A stretch of DNA of 64,000 nucleotides, taken from contig NZ_JADNRN010000003.1 of assembly GCF_015595035.1 (NCBI RefSeq), positions 310,001 to 374,000 on the forward strand, read 5' to 3'. Origin of the DNA: Marinibium conchae (GTDB lineage Bacteria; Pseudomonadota; Gammaproteobacteria; Enterobacterales; Alteromonadaceae). Below the pieces are notes generated by a model that was given only the letters and a program-made list of their open reading frames with translations, did no database searches and was not told where the DNA came from. Shown in pieces: positions 46,078-57,230 of the stretch. The position numbers were made by a program, and so were the translations under genes. Positions within the stretch are counted from its first letter, which is position 1, and every line of letters starts with the position of its first letter.

Positions 46078-47700
46078 ATGACCGAACAAGATTTAAATAA
46101 ACTAGGTAGCACACTTTGGGGAATTGCCGACAATTTGCGCGGCGCGATGAACGCGGATGATTTTCGCGATTATATGTTGTCCTTCTTGTTCTTGCGCTAT
46201 CTGTCAGACAATTACGAGGCCGCAGCGAAAAAGGAGCTTGGCTCGGATTACACCACTCTCGACGAAGATGATAAACGCGCACCGTTAAGTGTATGGTACG
46301 AGAAGAACGAAGAAGACGTTCCTGCATTTGAAAAACAAATGCGCCGCAAAGTACATTATGTGATTGAACCCGCGCATTTGTGGAGCAGCATCGCAGAACT
46401 TGCTAGAACGCAGCATGATGATCTTCTGCTTACCTTGCAGCAAGGTTTTAAATACATCGAAAACAAATCCTTTGAAAACAGCTTTCAGGGACTGTTCTCG
46501 GAAATCAATCTGGATTCAGAAAAGCTAGGCAAGAATTACAGCCTTAGAAACGCCAAACTTTGCACCATCATTACCAAAATCGCCGAAGGAATATCAGGGT
46601 TTTCAACGGATAGCGATACCCTAGGGGATGCTTATGAGTATTTGATAGGCCAATTCGCCGCTGGCTCAGGTAAAAAAGCAGGTGAGTTTTATACCCCACA
46701 ACAAATCTCGACCATATTGTCTGAGATTGTAACGCTAGACAGTCAAGAACCTGCAACAGGTAAAAAGAAGAAACTCAATAACGTATTAGATTTCGCATGC
46801 GGTTCTGGCTCTCTCTTGTTGAATGTGCGTAACAAGCTGAAAGAAGCTGGTGGTAATGTTGGCCGTATCTATGGACAAGAAAAGAATATCACCACCTATA
46901 ACCTTGCGCGCATGAACATGCTCTTGCACGGGATTAAAGATTCCGAATTTGCAATTCATCATGGTGATTCATTACTGAATGACTGGGATTTGCTCAATGA
47001 AATGAACCCAGCTAAAAAATTGCAATGTGACGCCGTTGTTGCCAATCCGCCATTTAGCTATCGGTGGGAGCCAACAGAAGCGCTAGGCGAAGACTTCCGC
47101 TTCAAGAGCCATGGTCTTGCGCCAAAATCAGCGGCAGATTTTGCTTTTTTATTGCACGGTTTTCACTTTTTAGGTGATGAAGGCACCATGGCCATTATTC
47201 TTCCCCACGGCGTTTTATTTCGTGGTGGTGCAGAAGCTCGTATCCGTACCAAGCTTTTAAGAAAAAACAATATTGATACGGTAATTGGCTTGCCAGCTAA
47301 CTTGTTTTTCTCAACAGGCATTCCAGTATGTATTCTTGTTTTGAAAAAGTGCAAAAAGCCGGATGATGTGCTGTTTATCAACGCCAGTAATGAAGAGCAT
47401 TTTGAAAAAGGAAAACGCCAAAACCGACTATTGCCAGAACATATCGATAAGATTATCGATACCTATCAATTCCGCAAGGAAGAAGAACGTTACGCTCGCC
47501 GTGTATCAATGGAAGAAATAGAGAAGAATGACTTCAACCTGAATATCTCAAGATATGTGAGCACTGCTAAGCCAGAGGAGAAAGTTGATTTGCAGGTTGT
47601 TAACAAAAAGCTGAGTGATTTAGAAAAAGATATCGTTTCAGCAACGAGCAAACATAACAAATTTTTAGAGGAGCTAGGGTTGCCGAAGTTACCAGTGTAG
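46078..47700 (+). CDS. hsdM: Type I restriction-modification methylase subunit M
   Basis: A ~540-residue N6-adenine methylase. HsdM_N helices lie at residues ~5-130; SAM motif I is FACGSGSLL and catalytic motif IV is NPPF (VVANPPFSYRW). ATG 46078 is chosen, with GGTGAG 5 bases upstream. It protects host DNA in complex with HsdS and forms the core of the complex with HsdR. A GTG at 46069 is a possible earlier start. Confidence 0.95.
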   Translation: MTEQDLNKLGSTLWGIADNLRGAMNADDFRDYMLSFLFLRYLSDNYEAAAKKELGSDYTTLDEDDKRAPLSVWYEKNEEDVPAFEKQMRRKVHYVIEPAHLWSSIAELARTQHDDLLLTLQQGFKYIENKSFENSFQGLFSEINLDSEKLGKNYSLRNAKLCTIITKIAEGISGFSTDSDTLGDAYEYLIGQFAAGSGKKAGEFYTPQQISTILSEIVTLDSQEPATGKKKKLNNVLDFACGSGSLLLNVRNKLKEAGGNVGRIYGQEKNITTYNLARMNMLLHGIKDSEFAIHHGDSLLNDWDLLNEMNPAKKLQCDAVVANPPFSYRWEPTEALGEDFRFKSHGLAPKSAADFAFLLHGFHFLGDEGTMAIILPHGVLFRGGAEARIRTKLLRKNNIDTVIGLPANLFFSTGIPVCILVLKKCKKPDDVLFINASNEEHFEKGKRQNRLLPEHIDKIIDTYQFRKEEERYARRVSMEEIEKNDFNLNISRYVSTAKPEEKVDLQVVNKKLSDLEKDIVSATSKHNKFLEELGLPKLPV

Positions 47701-47719
47701 TGTCAACTAAGCACGCAAT

Positions 47720-47750
47720 GCCGGCTTAAAACTTTATTATTTAAGCCGGC
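47720..47750. terminator. Bidirectional hairpin after hsdM
   Basis: A perfect 11-bp stem (GCCGGCTTAAA/TTTAAGCCGGC) with a 9-base loop between convergent genes, 19 bases after hsdM. A T-rich tract is only partial on either side. Confidence 0.65.
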
Positions 47751-47764
47751 TAAAATGGCAATAC

Positions 47765-48211
47765 TCAAGTTGAACTGAATATACCATTCTGTTCTACCTG
47801 AATACAATATTCAGTTATTTGCTCAAAAACTTGTTTTACGTCTGGGCTGAATGAGTGCAAATGTAGACCAAAATAGAGGTTATGGAGAATATCTTCAGCT
47901 TGACCGGCAGTAATAGAAGTTTGTTTTTCAAGCCAATTTGACGTGGCCTCAACTTTCTCAATTATTGTATCTTGTTTGTTCAAGTCAGCACTTGAGGAAA
48001 TTAATCGGCGTCTGAATTCATATTCGTCCACGAGTGACCCCGTGTATTTGATCAGCTGCCCAAAAAGATAATGTGCTTTTTTGACTTTTGCTAAATCAAC
48101 AGTTTTGTCATTTGACACTTCTCTGTATTTTTTATATACACTTTGAGCAAGAGTTTGTAAGGGTACAGGTGCCTGCACGTTTTTACTAAAAATATTCTTC
48201 AGCCTATCCAT
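47765..48211 (-). CDS. Helical protein of the mobile element, unknown
   Basis: A 148-residue, mostly helical, soluble protein between hsdM and the integrase. AAGGA lies just before ATG 48211; a TTG four codons earlier is less likely. It has a Lys-rich N-terminus and no recognised motif. It may be cargo or a helper of the neighbouring restriction system; nothing in the sequence decides this. Confidence 0.5.
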   Translation of the reverse strand: MDRLKNIFSKNVQAPVPLQTLAQSVYKKYREVSNDKTVDLAKVKKAHYLFGQLIKYTGSLVDEYEFRRRLISSSADLNKQDTIIEKVEATSNWLEKQTSITAGQAEDILHNLYFGLHLHSFSPDVKQVFEQITEYCIQVEQNGIFSST

Positions 48212-48300
48212 ACGTTCCTTCAATTACCAAATTTTTTTACATGAATATATTAACATTTTAGGTAGTTATTCCAACATTTGATCTTTAGCTAGCGCTTTGT

Positions 48301-49500
48301 TCACAAATGTTTTAGTTTTTCTAAAAAGTCACTCCATTCCTGCATCATTTTAGTCCGTTTGTTTAAATGGATAGCACGATTGTATGCACGGGAAGTAGCT
48401 GTTCCAGTTAGGTGGGAAAGTTGAACGTCGACTACTTCTGGATCCCAATCTAGTTGTTCCACAAGGGTTGTTGATGCAGATGATCTACAGCCGTGGGCGG
48501 ACATGATGTTTGCTTCATACCCTAAATCGCGCAAACGATTAGTCAATACGTTCTTTGACATCGGTTTGCTGCTATCTTTTGAATTTGGAAATAGTAATTC
48601 TGAGTAACCTGTACTCATCTTTAATGCTTCCAATTGCTTAAGGACTTGAGATGAGAGGGGAACGATAAATTCACGATCCATTTTCATAAAATCAGCAGGA
48701 AGGAGTATCCTTTTTTCTTTAAAATTGACGTATTCCCACCTCAGCATACGCACTTCACCTGGGCACAAAAATATCCTCGGTATCAGCTTGAGAGCTTCAC
48801 TGCTGCAAAAGCTACCCCGATCATTTTCATCAATATCCCTGATCAGATTGGCAAGCCTATCAATATCTAAAATAGCAGACCTGTGAACTATTTTTGGCAT
48901 TGGCTTTAGGATCTCCCTAATCTTCACTCCCATCGCTGGGTTATGACCAGTGAGTCGATTAGCCAATGCATAGTTAAAGATTCGATTAATTACCGAAAGG
49001 ATGGGGGAAGCTTTTCTTGGAGAACCTTTTGACTCAACCGAAATCAATATGTTGGATATGAGAGCATAATCTATAGCATCCAACTTTTTTTTTGATAGCG
49101 GCTTTAAATCGACATCAATGTATCTTTTGATTTTTTTTACATAATCATCAGACCAACCTGACTTTTCCTTTTTTCACCACTTTAACGCTACGTCATAGAA
49201 TAAGGTGCTTTCTTTTGCAGAAGCAAGCTTTCGTTCGCGTTTCACTTCAGCTGGATTAATGCCATGAATTAGCAATGCTCTAGCTTCCTCTGTAGCTTTC
49301 CTAGCGTCAGCCAAGCTCACGCTAGGGTGCTTACCCAATGCTAATTCTTGATGTTTCTTAGCAAACTTATATTTCATGCGCCAGAGTTTTGAGCCGTTAC
49401 TCTTAATCAGAATAAACAAGCCATTTCCATCAGCTTTCTCGATCTGCTTTTTATCAGTCGGACATGAGAGGTACTTAACTTATGTAGCTTTTAGAGGCAT
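48301..49500 (-). pseudogene. P4-type tyrosine integrase, inactivated
   Basis: One continuous frame of 400 codons from ATG 49500 encodes a full-size integrase: an arm-binding DUF4102 part (GLFILIKSNGSKLWRMKYKF; LALGKHPSVSLADAR) and a catalytic part. It is interrupted by TAA at codon 7 (49482-49480) and TGA at codon 109 (49176-49174). The first catalytic Arg, normally in R-P-G-E, is Cys (LCPGEVR, codon at 48765-48763). The remaining HxxR (HGCR), second His (QLSHL) and Tyr (RAYNRA) are kept. Each change is what one C-to-T step would give. It lies at the right end of the element beside its attachment site. Confidence 0.88.
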
Positions 49501-49511
49501 TGTCACTTCTA

Positions 49512-49532
49512 AGTGGGGTATCATTAGGGGTA
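49512..49532. promoter_or_regulatory. Candidate integrase arm sites, right end
   Basis: AGTGGGGT (49512-49519) and AGGGGTA (49526-49532) lie between the integrase start and groEL. Matching words occur inverted at the left end of the element (32895-32911). Confidence 0.35.
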
Positions 49533-49649
49533 CCATAATCTAAAAATGGTATATTTTGCAAACTAAATTTTATTGATCCCCCAAATTAAACCCCAAAAAA
49601 TCCGCAATTTGATGCAGCTTTATAAAACTGTATGCAACACCCTAATACG

Positions 49650-49680
49650 AAAAAACCCACAAGCCATATGGCTTGTGGGT
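49650..49680 (-). terminator. groEL terminator supplied by the element
   Basis: An 11-bp perfect stem (ACCCACAAGCC/GGCTTGTGGGT) with a 4-base loop, followed by six T on the minus strand. It lies 35 bases past the groEL stop and inside the mobile element. Confidence 0.9.
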
Positions 49681-49714
49681 TAATATGCAAGTCTATGCAA
49701 TTATAAAGGGCAGA

Positions 49715-51385
<1,671 letters not shown>

Positions 51386-51445
51386 TCACTTTCGCCTTGA
51401 TTTGACCTTAGGCAAAAGTGCAAGTTAGGTACTTTAAATTAACTA

Positions 51446-51736
51446 TTACTCTACGATTGCAAGAATGTCACTTTCGCTAAGGATAAGCACTTCTTCGCCG
51501 TCTAATTTTTCAGTTTTTACGCCGTAGCCTTCACTGAAGATAACAAGATCACCTACTTTAACGTCGAGTGCTTTAACGTCGCCGTTATCTAAAACGCGGC
51601 CGTTACCAACAGCAACAACTTTGCCGCGTGTTGATTTTTCAGCTGCAGAACCAGTTAGAACGATACCACCTGCTGATTTGCTTTCTTGCTCTTCGCGTTT
51701 AATGATGACGCGGTCGTGTAAAGGACGAATTGCCAT
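51446..51736 (-). CDS. groS: Co-chaperonin GroES
   Basis: A 96-residue lid of the GroEL chamber, full length ([16 protein letters not shown] at the start; mobile loop [20 protein letters not shown]). ATG 51736 has AGGAGA 7 bases upstream; a TTG two codons earlier is less likely. A heat-shock promoter lies 120-150 bases upstream. Confidence 0.98.
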   Translation of the reverse strand: MAIRPLHDRVIIKREEQESKSAGGIVLTGSAAEKSTRGKVVAVGNGRVLDNGDVKALDVKVGDLVIFSEGYGVKTEKLDGEEVLILSESDILAIVE

Positions 51737-51857
51737 TTTCAAATCTCCTGAAAATCCAATATAGATAGTTAGTTTCTATTGTGTTTAAAAAAACATTCAC
51801 CGAGGCGAACGCATTAAGCACCAAACTTTTCGGTACTTAAAATCAATTGTTGCGTGT

Positions 51858-51886
51858 TAAGTGGGGTTTTGCCCTAGGATCTCAAG
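51858..51886 (-). promoter_or_regulatory. Sigma-32 heat-shock promoter of groES-groEL
   Basis: On the minus strand CTTGAGA (51886-51880) and CCCCACTTA (51866-51858) are 13 bases apart, close to the sigma-32 consensus CTTGAAA-N(11-16)-CCCCATNT. Confidence 0.8.
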
Positions 51887-51905
51887 GGGCTTTTTAAAAA
51901 AAATC

Positions 51906-52439
51906 TTAATTCAATCGATTTTTTGATTCAGAATCATCTTCAGATGCCGTCTTGTCTTCGTATTCTGCATCAAAAACATCCCCGTTTTGGCTGTCTCGCT
52001 GCCCAAACGGAGAACGAGGTTCACCCTGACTATGATCAAAACCACCTTGCTGATGAAATGAAAAATTTCCCTGCACCTTGCCTGAAGCGACTAAGGATTT
52101 AACAATATAAGCCGCTATCGGTGCTCGAGTGATTGGCATAGTAAACAGCAAACCAATAATGTCGGTTATAAAGCCCGGCGTAACAAGCAGCACACCAGCA
52201 ACCAAGAGCAACAAGCCTTCACTCAACTCTTTACCCGGTACTTGCCCCTGCGCTATTTTTGTTTGTACATTGCGCAGTGCACTAGCACCCTCTTTGCGAA
52301 CGAAGTAAGCACCAAAAAAGGCAGTGATGATGACCACTGCAAAAGTGTTCCAGCCGCCAATATTGTCGCTGACACTGATCAGCAACATAATTTCGAGAAT
52401 AGGCAATACTGCAAAAATGATAAACAACCGACCAAACAT
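51906..52439 (-). CDS. fxsA: FxsA-family membrane protein
   Basis: A 177-residue inner-membrane protein with three or four helices and a charged, disordered tail rich in Gln/Asp/Ser. The FxsA core includes AFFGAYFVRKEGA and LLLVAGVLLVTPGFITDIIG. In E. coli FxsA overproduction blocks exclusion of phage T7 by F plasmid; its normal role is unclear. ATG 52439 has GGGAGAAGG upstream; a longer frame to 52517 reaches into the tandem-repeat junction and is rejected. It sits directly upstream of groES, its usual place. Confidence 0.9.
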   Translation of the reverse strand: MFGRLFIIFAVLPILEIMLLISVSDNIGGWNTFAVVIITAFFGAYFVRKEGASALRNVQTKIAQGQVPGKELSEGLLLLVAGVLLVTPGFITDIIGLLFTMPITRAPIAAYIVKSLVASGKVQGNFSFHQQGGFDHSQGEPRSPFGQRDSQNGDVFDAEYEDKTASEDDSESKNRLN

Positions 52440-52516
52440 GCCTTCTCCCGTTAACGTTCGTTTTTGCCACATAGGCCTCAAAAGAAGTATGGCCAAAACT
52501 ACATAATTCAAGACCA

Positions 52517-53034
52517 TACACCTCTCAACTCAAAAGCACGCAGAGGCTTCCCGCCTAGCTCAAGCGTCACTCGACAGGGATGTCGAGTGCCGAGCGTGCC
52601 ATGGATGGCCTTGAAGCGACTTGAGATAGGTGGGGAGCCTTTGTGGGATTTGGAGTTATTGAGCATTACGCACAAAGTACAGCTCCAACTTATCAATGAA
52701 TTGTGAACTTTACACCTCTCAACTCAAAAGCACGCAGAGGCTTCCCGCCTAGCTCAAGCGTCACTCGACAAGGATGTCGAGTGCCGAGCGTGCCATGGAT
52801 GGCCTTGAAGCGACTTGAGATAGGTGGGAAGCCTTTGTGGGATTTGGAGTTATTGAGCAATACGCACAAAGTACAGCTCCAACTTATCAATGAATTGTGA
52901 ACATTACACCTCTCAACTCAAAAGCACGCAGAGGCTTCCCGCCTAGCTCAAGCGTCACTCGACAAGGATGTCGAGTGCCGAGCGTGCCATGGATGGCCTT
53001 GAAGCGACTTGAGATAGGTGGGGAGCCTCTGTGT
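52517..53034. repeat. 194-bp tandem repeat, 2.7 copies
   Basis: Units start at 52517, 52711 and 52905, exactly 194 bases apart; the third is cut at about 53034. Copies differ by only a few bases. Each unit has a long imperfect cruciform (arms near AGGCTTCCC and GGGGAGCCT, plus CTCAAG/CTTGAG) and an inner perfect 9-bp hairpin (CACTCGACA/TGTCGAGTG at 52568-52589). There is no gene. It fills the space between fxsA and dsbD, whose starts face away from each other. Confidence 0.9.
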
Positions 53035-53169
53035 GTTTTTGATTAATAAACAACAATAAAGAAAAGTTTCAGGTATGCGAAAGAAGACACCGTTACCTCG
53101 GGTCTTGTTGCATGCGAAGCATACTCGATACATACTTGCACACAATTGTAGAAAAGGTTTAGCCCATAT

Positions 53170-55560
53170 ATGAAGTTTTTTGATAAGTTCAGAATGTCAC
53201 TTAGATCGTCAATCTTAGTTGCAATGGCCGCATTCATTGCATACCCGCAGGCCTGCAATGCGCAATTCGACGTGTCGCCACAAACATTATTTGCCGACAC
53301 CCCAGATTTCTTAAAGGTAGAAGATGCGTTCAAAATGGACTTTGAACAGCAAGGTAACGAGCTTATTGTAAAATGGGACATTGCACCAAGCTACTATCTG
53401 TATAAAAAACAGTTCAAAGTTGAAGCCGACGGCGCCGTACTTGAGCAAGGCCGTTTTCCGCCATCAGTGCAAGTAGAAGACGAATATTTCGGTATTTCCG
53501 ATGTGTACAAAACCGACATGCAAATGTCCTTTCCCATCACATTTGCCGATGCAGGCGCAAGCGTTGAGCTTAGCTATCAAGGTTGTGCCGAAGCTGGTCT
53601 TTGTTATCCGATTAAAACCATCAGCATTCCACTAAATGAAGTAAAAAAAGTAGAGACTCGAGAAGATCTTGATTTAAGAAGCCTGTTTTCAGAGCAACCG
53701 ACTTTCCTAAAAGTTGAAGAAGCCTTTGGAATGGAACATAGCCAATCCGATGGCAAATTAACTGTTAACTGGACGATTGCCGATGGCTATTACCTCTATA
53801 AAAAACAATTCAAAACAGTGGTAAAAAATGCTGATTTGGGAGATGCAATATACCCAGAGTCGACCCCAATAGAAGATGAATTTTTTGGTAAATCAGACGT
53901 TTTCTTTGAAGACATGAAGGTGGAATACCCGATTAATTCAGCAGAGCAAGATTCAGTTGTTAAAATACGCTTTCAGGGTTGTGCCACCGCTGGCCTTTGC
54001 TACCCTCCTACCACCAAAATTATTTACCTTAACGCTTATCCTAACGCTACAGGCAGCAGTGCAGGCGAGCTTGAAGCAAGTGTATCCGACTCCGAAGCGC
54101 CGCAATCTGAGCAATTCCAACTGGCCGATAAATTGCTGTCAAATGAGAGTCTACTCATTACCCTCGGCTTGTTTGTATTGCTCGGTTTGGGCTTAGCCTT
54201 TACGCCTTGCGTGTTTCCCATGTACCCAATTTTATCGAGTATTATAGTAGGAGCGGGTAAAAATAAGCTCACTACGGGCCGCGCCTTCTTCTTGTCTTTT
54301 GTGTACGTGCAAGGCATGGCCATTACCTATTCTTTGTTAGGATTAGTTGTTGCTTCGGCTGGTGTCCAATTCCAAGCAGCTCTGCAATCTCCTATTGTTC
54401 TTGTTGTATTCATTGTACTTTTTGTGGCCCTTGCCATTGCAATGTTCGGTGGCTACGAAATACAGCTTCCTTCTAAGTGGCAAGAAAAACTTAATGGCGT
54501 GAGTAATAGTCAGAAAGCGGGGAATCCCATTGGTGTCTTTATTATGGGTGTCATTTCAGGTCTAGTAGCTTCGCCATGCACCACCGCGCCTCTCACTGCA
54601 ATACTATTGGTGATTGCACAAAGTGGCGATTTATTACTTGGTTTCAGCGCTCTGTATGCCTTGAGCATCGGTATGGGCATACCGCTGATTTTATTTGGCA
54701 TGACAGGGGGTAAACTATTACCAAAAGCTGGCCAATGGATGAATGTTGTGAAAACCAGTTTTGGTTTTATGATGCTCTCGGTAGCCATACTGTTCGTAGA
54801 ACGCTTCATTATCGCCGACTGGACCATGCTCCTTTGGGTAGCGTTAGGGTTAGCCCTGTTCAGTTACTGGTTTGTCGTTAACCTCGACAGCACAACAAGC
54901 TTTCTAAAGGGCGTACGAACCCTCGTCATTTTAGTGGGTTTAGTGGTGTCTATTATTTTAGGTCTAAGCAGCACTGCGAACATGGGCTGGCATAGTTTGT
55001 CCTTATCCAACTCTGGTAAAATTCAACAAACACAAGTGCAGGTACAAAACCTGGAATCTCAGATAAATGAGCTAAAAGCCATCCTCACCGACATAGCAGT
55101 AAATGGCAATGCGGATTCATCTGAGCTAAAAGCCAAGTTAGACAAACTTGAAGCAAGTACTGGCAGTGTAAAGTTAAATGCTAAGGGCCATCCAGAATTT
55201 ATGGTGGTTAAAAATTTAGAGGATCTGTTTGGGAAAGTTGGCGCTGCCTCGGCGCAAGGTAAGTCAGTGATGGTTGATCTATATGCAGACTGGTGTGTTG
55301 CTTGTAAAGAGTTTGAAGCCAGAACTTTCCCAGATCCAAAAGTGATAAAAGCACTAGAGAGCACCGTTTGGATGCAAATTGACCTAACCGACAACACGCC
55401 AGAGGGTTTGGAGTTCCAAGAATATTTTGATATTACAGGTTTACCTACTATTTTATTCTTTGACAAAAACGGCTACGAACTATCTAAAGCCAGAGTCACT
55501 GGCTTTATGAAGGCTGACCCTTTCGCTGAACATGTTGAAAGAGCTTTAGCGCAAGAATAG
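53170..55560 (+). CDS. dsbD: Thiol:disulfide interchange protein with doubled N-terminal domain
   Basis: A 796-residue protein, about 200 longer than usual. DsbD carries electrons from cytoplasmic thioredoxin across the membrane to DsbC and others. Two DsbD-alpha domains lie in tandem (~30-155 and ~165-295), each with the cysteine pair (GCAEAGLCYP; GCATAGLCYP). Eight transmembrane helices follow, with Cys in FTPCVFPMYP and ASPCTTAP. A coiled-coil insert (~615-665) leads to the thioredoxin-like end with WCVACK. A signal peptide is present. The ribosome site is weak, and ATG at codon 9 is an alternative start. Confidence 0.9.
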   Translation: MKFFDKFRMSLRSSILVAMAAFIAYPQACNAQFDVSPQTLFADTPDFLKVEDAFKMDFEQQGNELIVKWDIAPSYYLYKKQFKVEADGAVLEQGRFPPSVQVEDEYFGISDVYKTDMQMSFPITFADAGASVELSYQGCAEAGLCYPIKTISIPLNEVKKVETREDLDLRSLFSEQPTFLKVEEAFGMEHSQSDGKLTVNWTIADGYYLYKKQFKTVVKNADLGDAIYPESTPIEDEFFGKSDVFFEDMKVEYPINSAEQDSVVKIRFQGCATAGLCYPPTTKIIYLNAYPNATGSSAGELEASVSDSEAPQSEQFQLADKLLSNESLLITLGLFVLLGLGLAFTPCVFPMYPILSSIIVGAGKNKLTTGRAFFLSFVYVQGMAITYSLLGLVVASAGVQFQAALQSPIVLVVFIVLFVALAIAMFGGYEIQLPSKWQEKLNGVSNSQKAGNPIGVFIMGVISGLVASPCTTAPLTAILLVIAQSGDLLLGFSALYALSIGMGIPLILFGMTGGKLLPKAGQWMNVVKTSFGFMMLSVAILFVERFIIADWTMLLWVALGLALFSYWFVVNLDSTTSFLKGVRTLVILVGLVVSIILGLSSTANMGWHSLSLSNSGKIQQTQVQVQNLESQINELKAILTDIAVNGNADSSELKAKLDKLEASTGSVKLNAKGHPEFMVVKNLEDLFGKVGAASAQGKSVMVDLYADWCVACKEFEARTFPDPKVIKALESTVWMQIDLTDNTPEGLEFQEYFDITGLPTILFFDKNGYELSKARVTGFMKADPFAEHVERALAQE

Positions 55561-55598
55561 GCTGGCTCATCTGGCAAAAAACAAGGTATAGCAATTAA

Positions 55599-55640
55599 TA
55601 CAGCGTAGCGCCATTGATTAAAAATAGCGCTACGCCTGTA
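55599..55640 (+). terminator. Hairpin after dsbD
   Basis: A long stem (TACAG-CGTAGCGC with GCGCTACG-C-CTGTA, one bulged base) about 40 bases past the dsbD stop. It is followed by TTAAGTTT, a weak T-rich tract. Confidence 0.55.
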
Positions 55641-56007
55641 TTAAGTTTCAGCAGCAAATCTCAAAAAAAACCTCAATTCATTACCTAAATATATAAATCT
55701 CATAATATTGAATGAAATTTCATACCTTAATTAAGACTCAAGATCTATAAACTCAATTGCATCTAATATTTCAGTTGATTCGCGAGACATCACTCTTCAA
55801 CGCTTTGAAATAACGTTAAAACAATCCTAAATGTTTTTAAATTTAGAACGATAACCTCTAAACAGATGTTCAAGTTTTGAGCATAGCTTCGAGAGCAGAA
55901 ATTGCTCCTTGGCTTTGTCAAATTCTTGGCGGTAAGCGCAGTCTATAGTCGTTTAACGCCCGCTATTTTAGGTTTATTTTTTGTATGAAATTATTAGTTG
56001 GAAAGCC
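55641..56007. other. Intergenic region before the chemotaxis operon
   Basis: No gene or clear sigma-28 promoter was found in this 367-base region. It is AT-rich to ~55880 and likely holds the operon promoter. An in-frame TTG at 55981 was not taken as a start. Confidence 0.3.
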
Positions 56008-57213
56008 ATGAGCAGCTTGTCGATAAAAACTACAACATTACTTGCCATAGCGAGCATAGTTAGCTTTGTGCTTGTTTATCTCGAGCTGCCCTATTTCGCT
56101 GTTTTATTGAACAGCTTCGGCTTTCTTGCGATTTTTTATTTTGGAAGCACTTTTACAGTTAACACTCATGAGCAAGATGACGCAAAAGCCGCGGACAACC
56201 AAAAACAGTCTCCCTACGATACCTTTGAACACTTCACTTCGCTCAAACACGAGTTCGTGCCAACCCTAGTTGAGTGTGAGTCAAACTTGTCGGATATACT
56301 CAGCACCCAGAACGACGCCGTCATGACCCTCAGCACAAGCTTCACCACTCTGCAATCGCTGGTTGAGGTGCAATCAAATACTATACAAACGCTAATCAGA
56401 GCAGAAGCCACTGTACACAGCGATGAGTTTGGCAATATCTCTACGCCAGAAGGCTCGGATGAACTCTACAGTGAAAAAATGCGTTCATTTGCCGACAACA
56501 CATCGCTCACACTCGACAAGTTTATATCGTCGACTGTTGAGATGTCGGCATCGTCAATGGAGCTCCTTGAGCGCGTAACAGAAATATACAACAGCGTTCC
56601 GCAGGTGATGAAGGCCCTGAAAGACATCGATAGTATTGCTGACCAAACTAATTTATTGGCACTAAACGCTGCCATTGAGGCAGCCCGCGCGGGCGAGCAC
56701 GGTAGAGGCTTCGCCGTTGTTGCAGACGAGGTTCGCTCATTATCAAATCGCTCGTCTGAATTCAGCGATGCCATTCAGGCACGCCTCAAAAACATGACCC
56801 AACAAATCGAGACGCTTACCACAGAGGTAGGCGAGTTGGCGTCGTATGACGTGAGCTACGTAATTGACGCAAAGAAAGAAATTAACGACGCCCTGCTCAG
56901 CATTATCGCAAAAGCAGAGTCGGATGCCAAAGTTACAATGGGCTTAGAAGAAACCGCGCATCAGCTCGAAGTCTCATTAGGTGAGGCTATACGGGGCCTA
57001 CAATTCGGCGATATCAACGGTCAAAATCTACAATTTACAGCGCAGTCTTTGGAGTTTATCAGAGACCATATAGAGCGCCTTTCATTTGACAATATTGACC
57101 AAGTAGCCCAAGAAATACACGATTACTTAGAGTCAATGAAGGCTCGTAAAACCAGTAGTCATAATCCCGTTTCAGCCACCAGCATGGATGCCGGCGACAT
57201 TGATTTATTTTAA
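56008..57213 (+). CDS. Short methyl-accepting chemotaxis-type protein
   Basis: A 401-residue receptor-like protein. Two closely spaced transmembrane helices (~8-45) leave almost no periplasmic sensor, and no HAMP domain is seen. The signalling tip is intact ([19 protein letters not shown], then [12 protein letters not shown]). It ends in GDIDLF. With no sensor it may detect membrane or cytoplasmic cues or serve the neighbouring partner switch. ATG 56008 has GGA 5 bases upstream. The next gene begins 17 bases after its stop. Confidence 0.85.
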   Translation: MSSLSIKTTTLLAIASIVSFVLVYLELPYFAVLLNSFGFLAIFYFGSTFTVNTHEQDDAKAADNQKQSPYDTFEHFTSLKHEFVPTLVECESNLSDILSTQNDAVMTLSTSFTTLQSLVEVQSNTIQTLIRAEATVHSDEFGNISTPEGSDELYSEKMRSFADNTSLTLDKFISSTVEMSASSMELLERVTEIYNSVPQVMKALKDIDSIADQTNLLALNAAIEAARAGEHGRGFAVVADEVRSLSNRSSEFSDAIQARLKNMTQQIETLTTEVGELASYDVSYVIDAKKEINDALLSIIAKAESDAKVTMGLEETAHQLEVSLGEAIRGLQFGDINGQNLQFTAQSLEFIRDHIERLSFDNIDQVAQEIHDYLESMKARKTSSHNPVSATSMDAGDIDLF

Positions 57214-57230
57214 AGATTAACGAGGCAGTC

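Noticed and set aside
49500-49714. tRNA gene as integration target of the P4-type integrase
   Set aside because: No cloverleaf could be found on either strand near either boundary; the only shared sequence is the groEL end.
52508-52900. Small open frames of 62-80 codons on both strands in the 194-bp repeats
   Set aside because: They follow the repeat period, occur on both strands, and lack ribosome sites; they reflect repeat structure, not genes.
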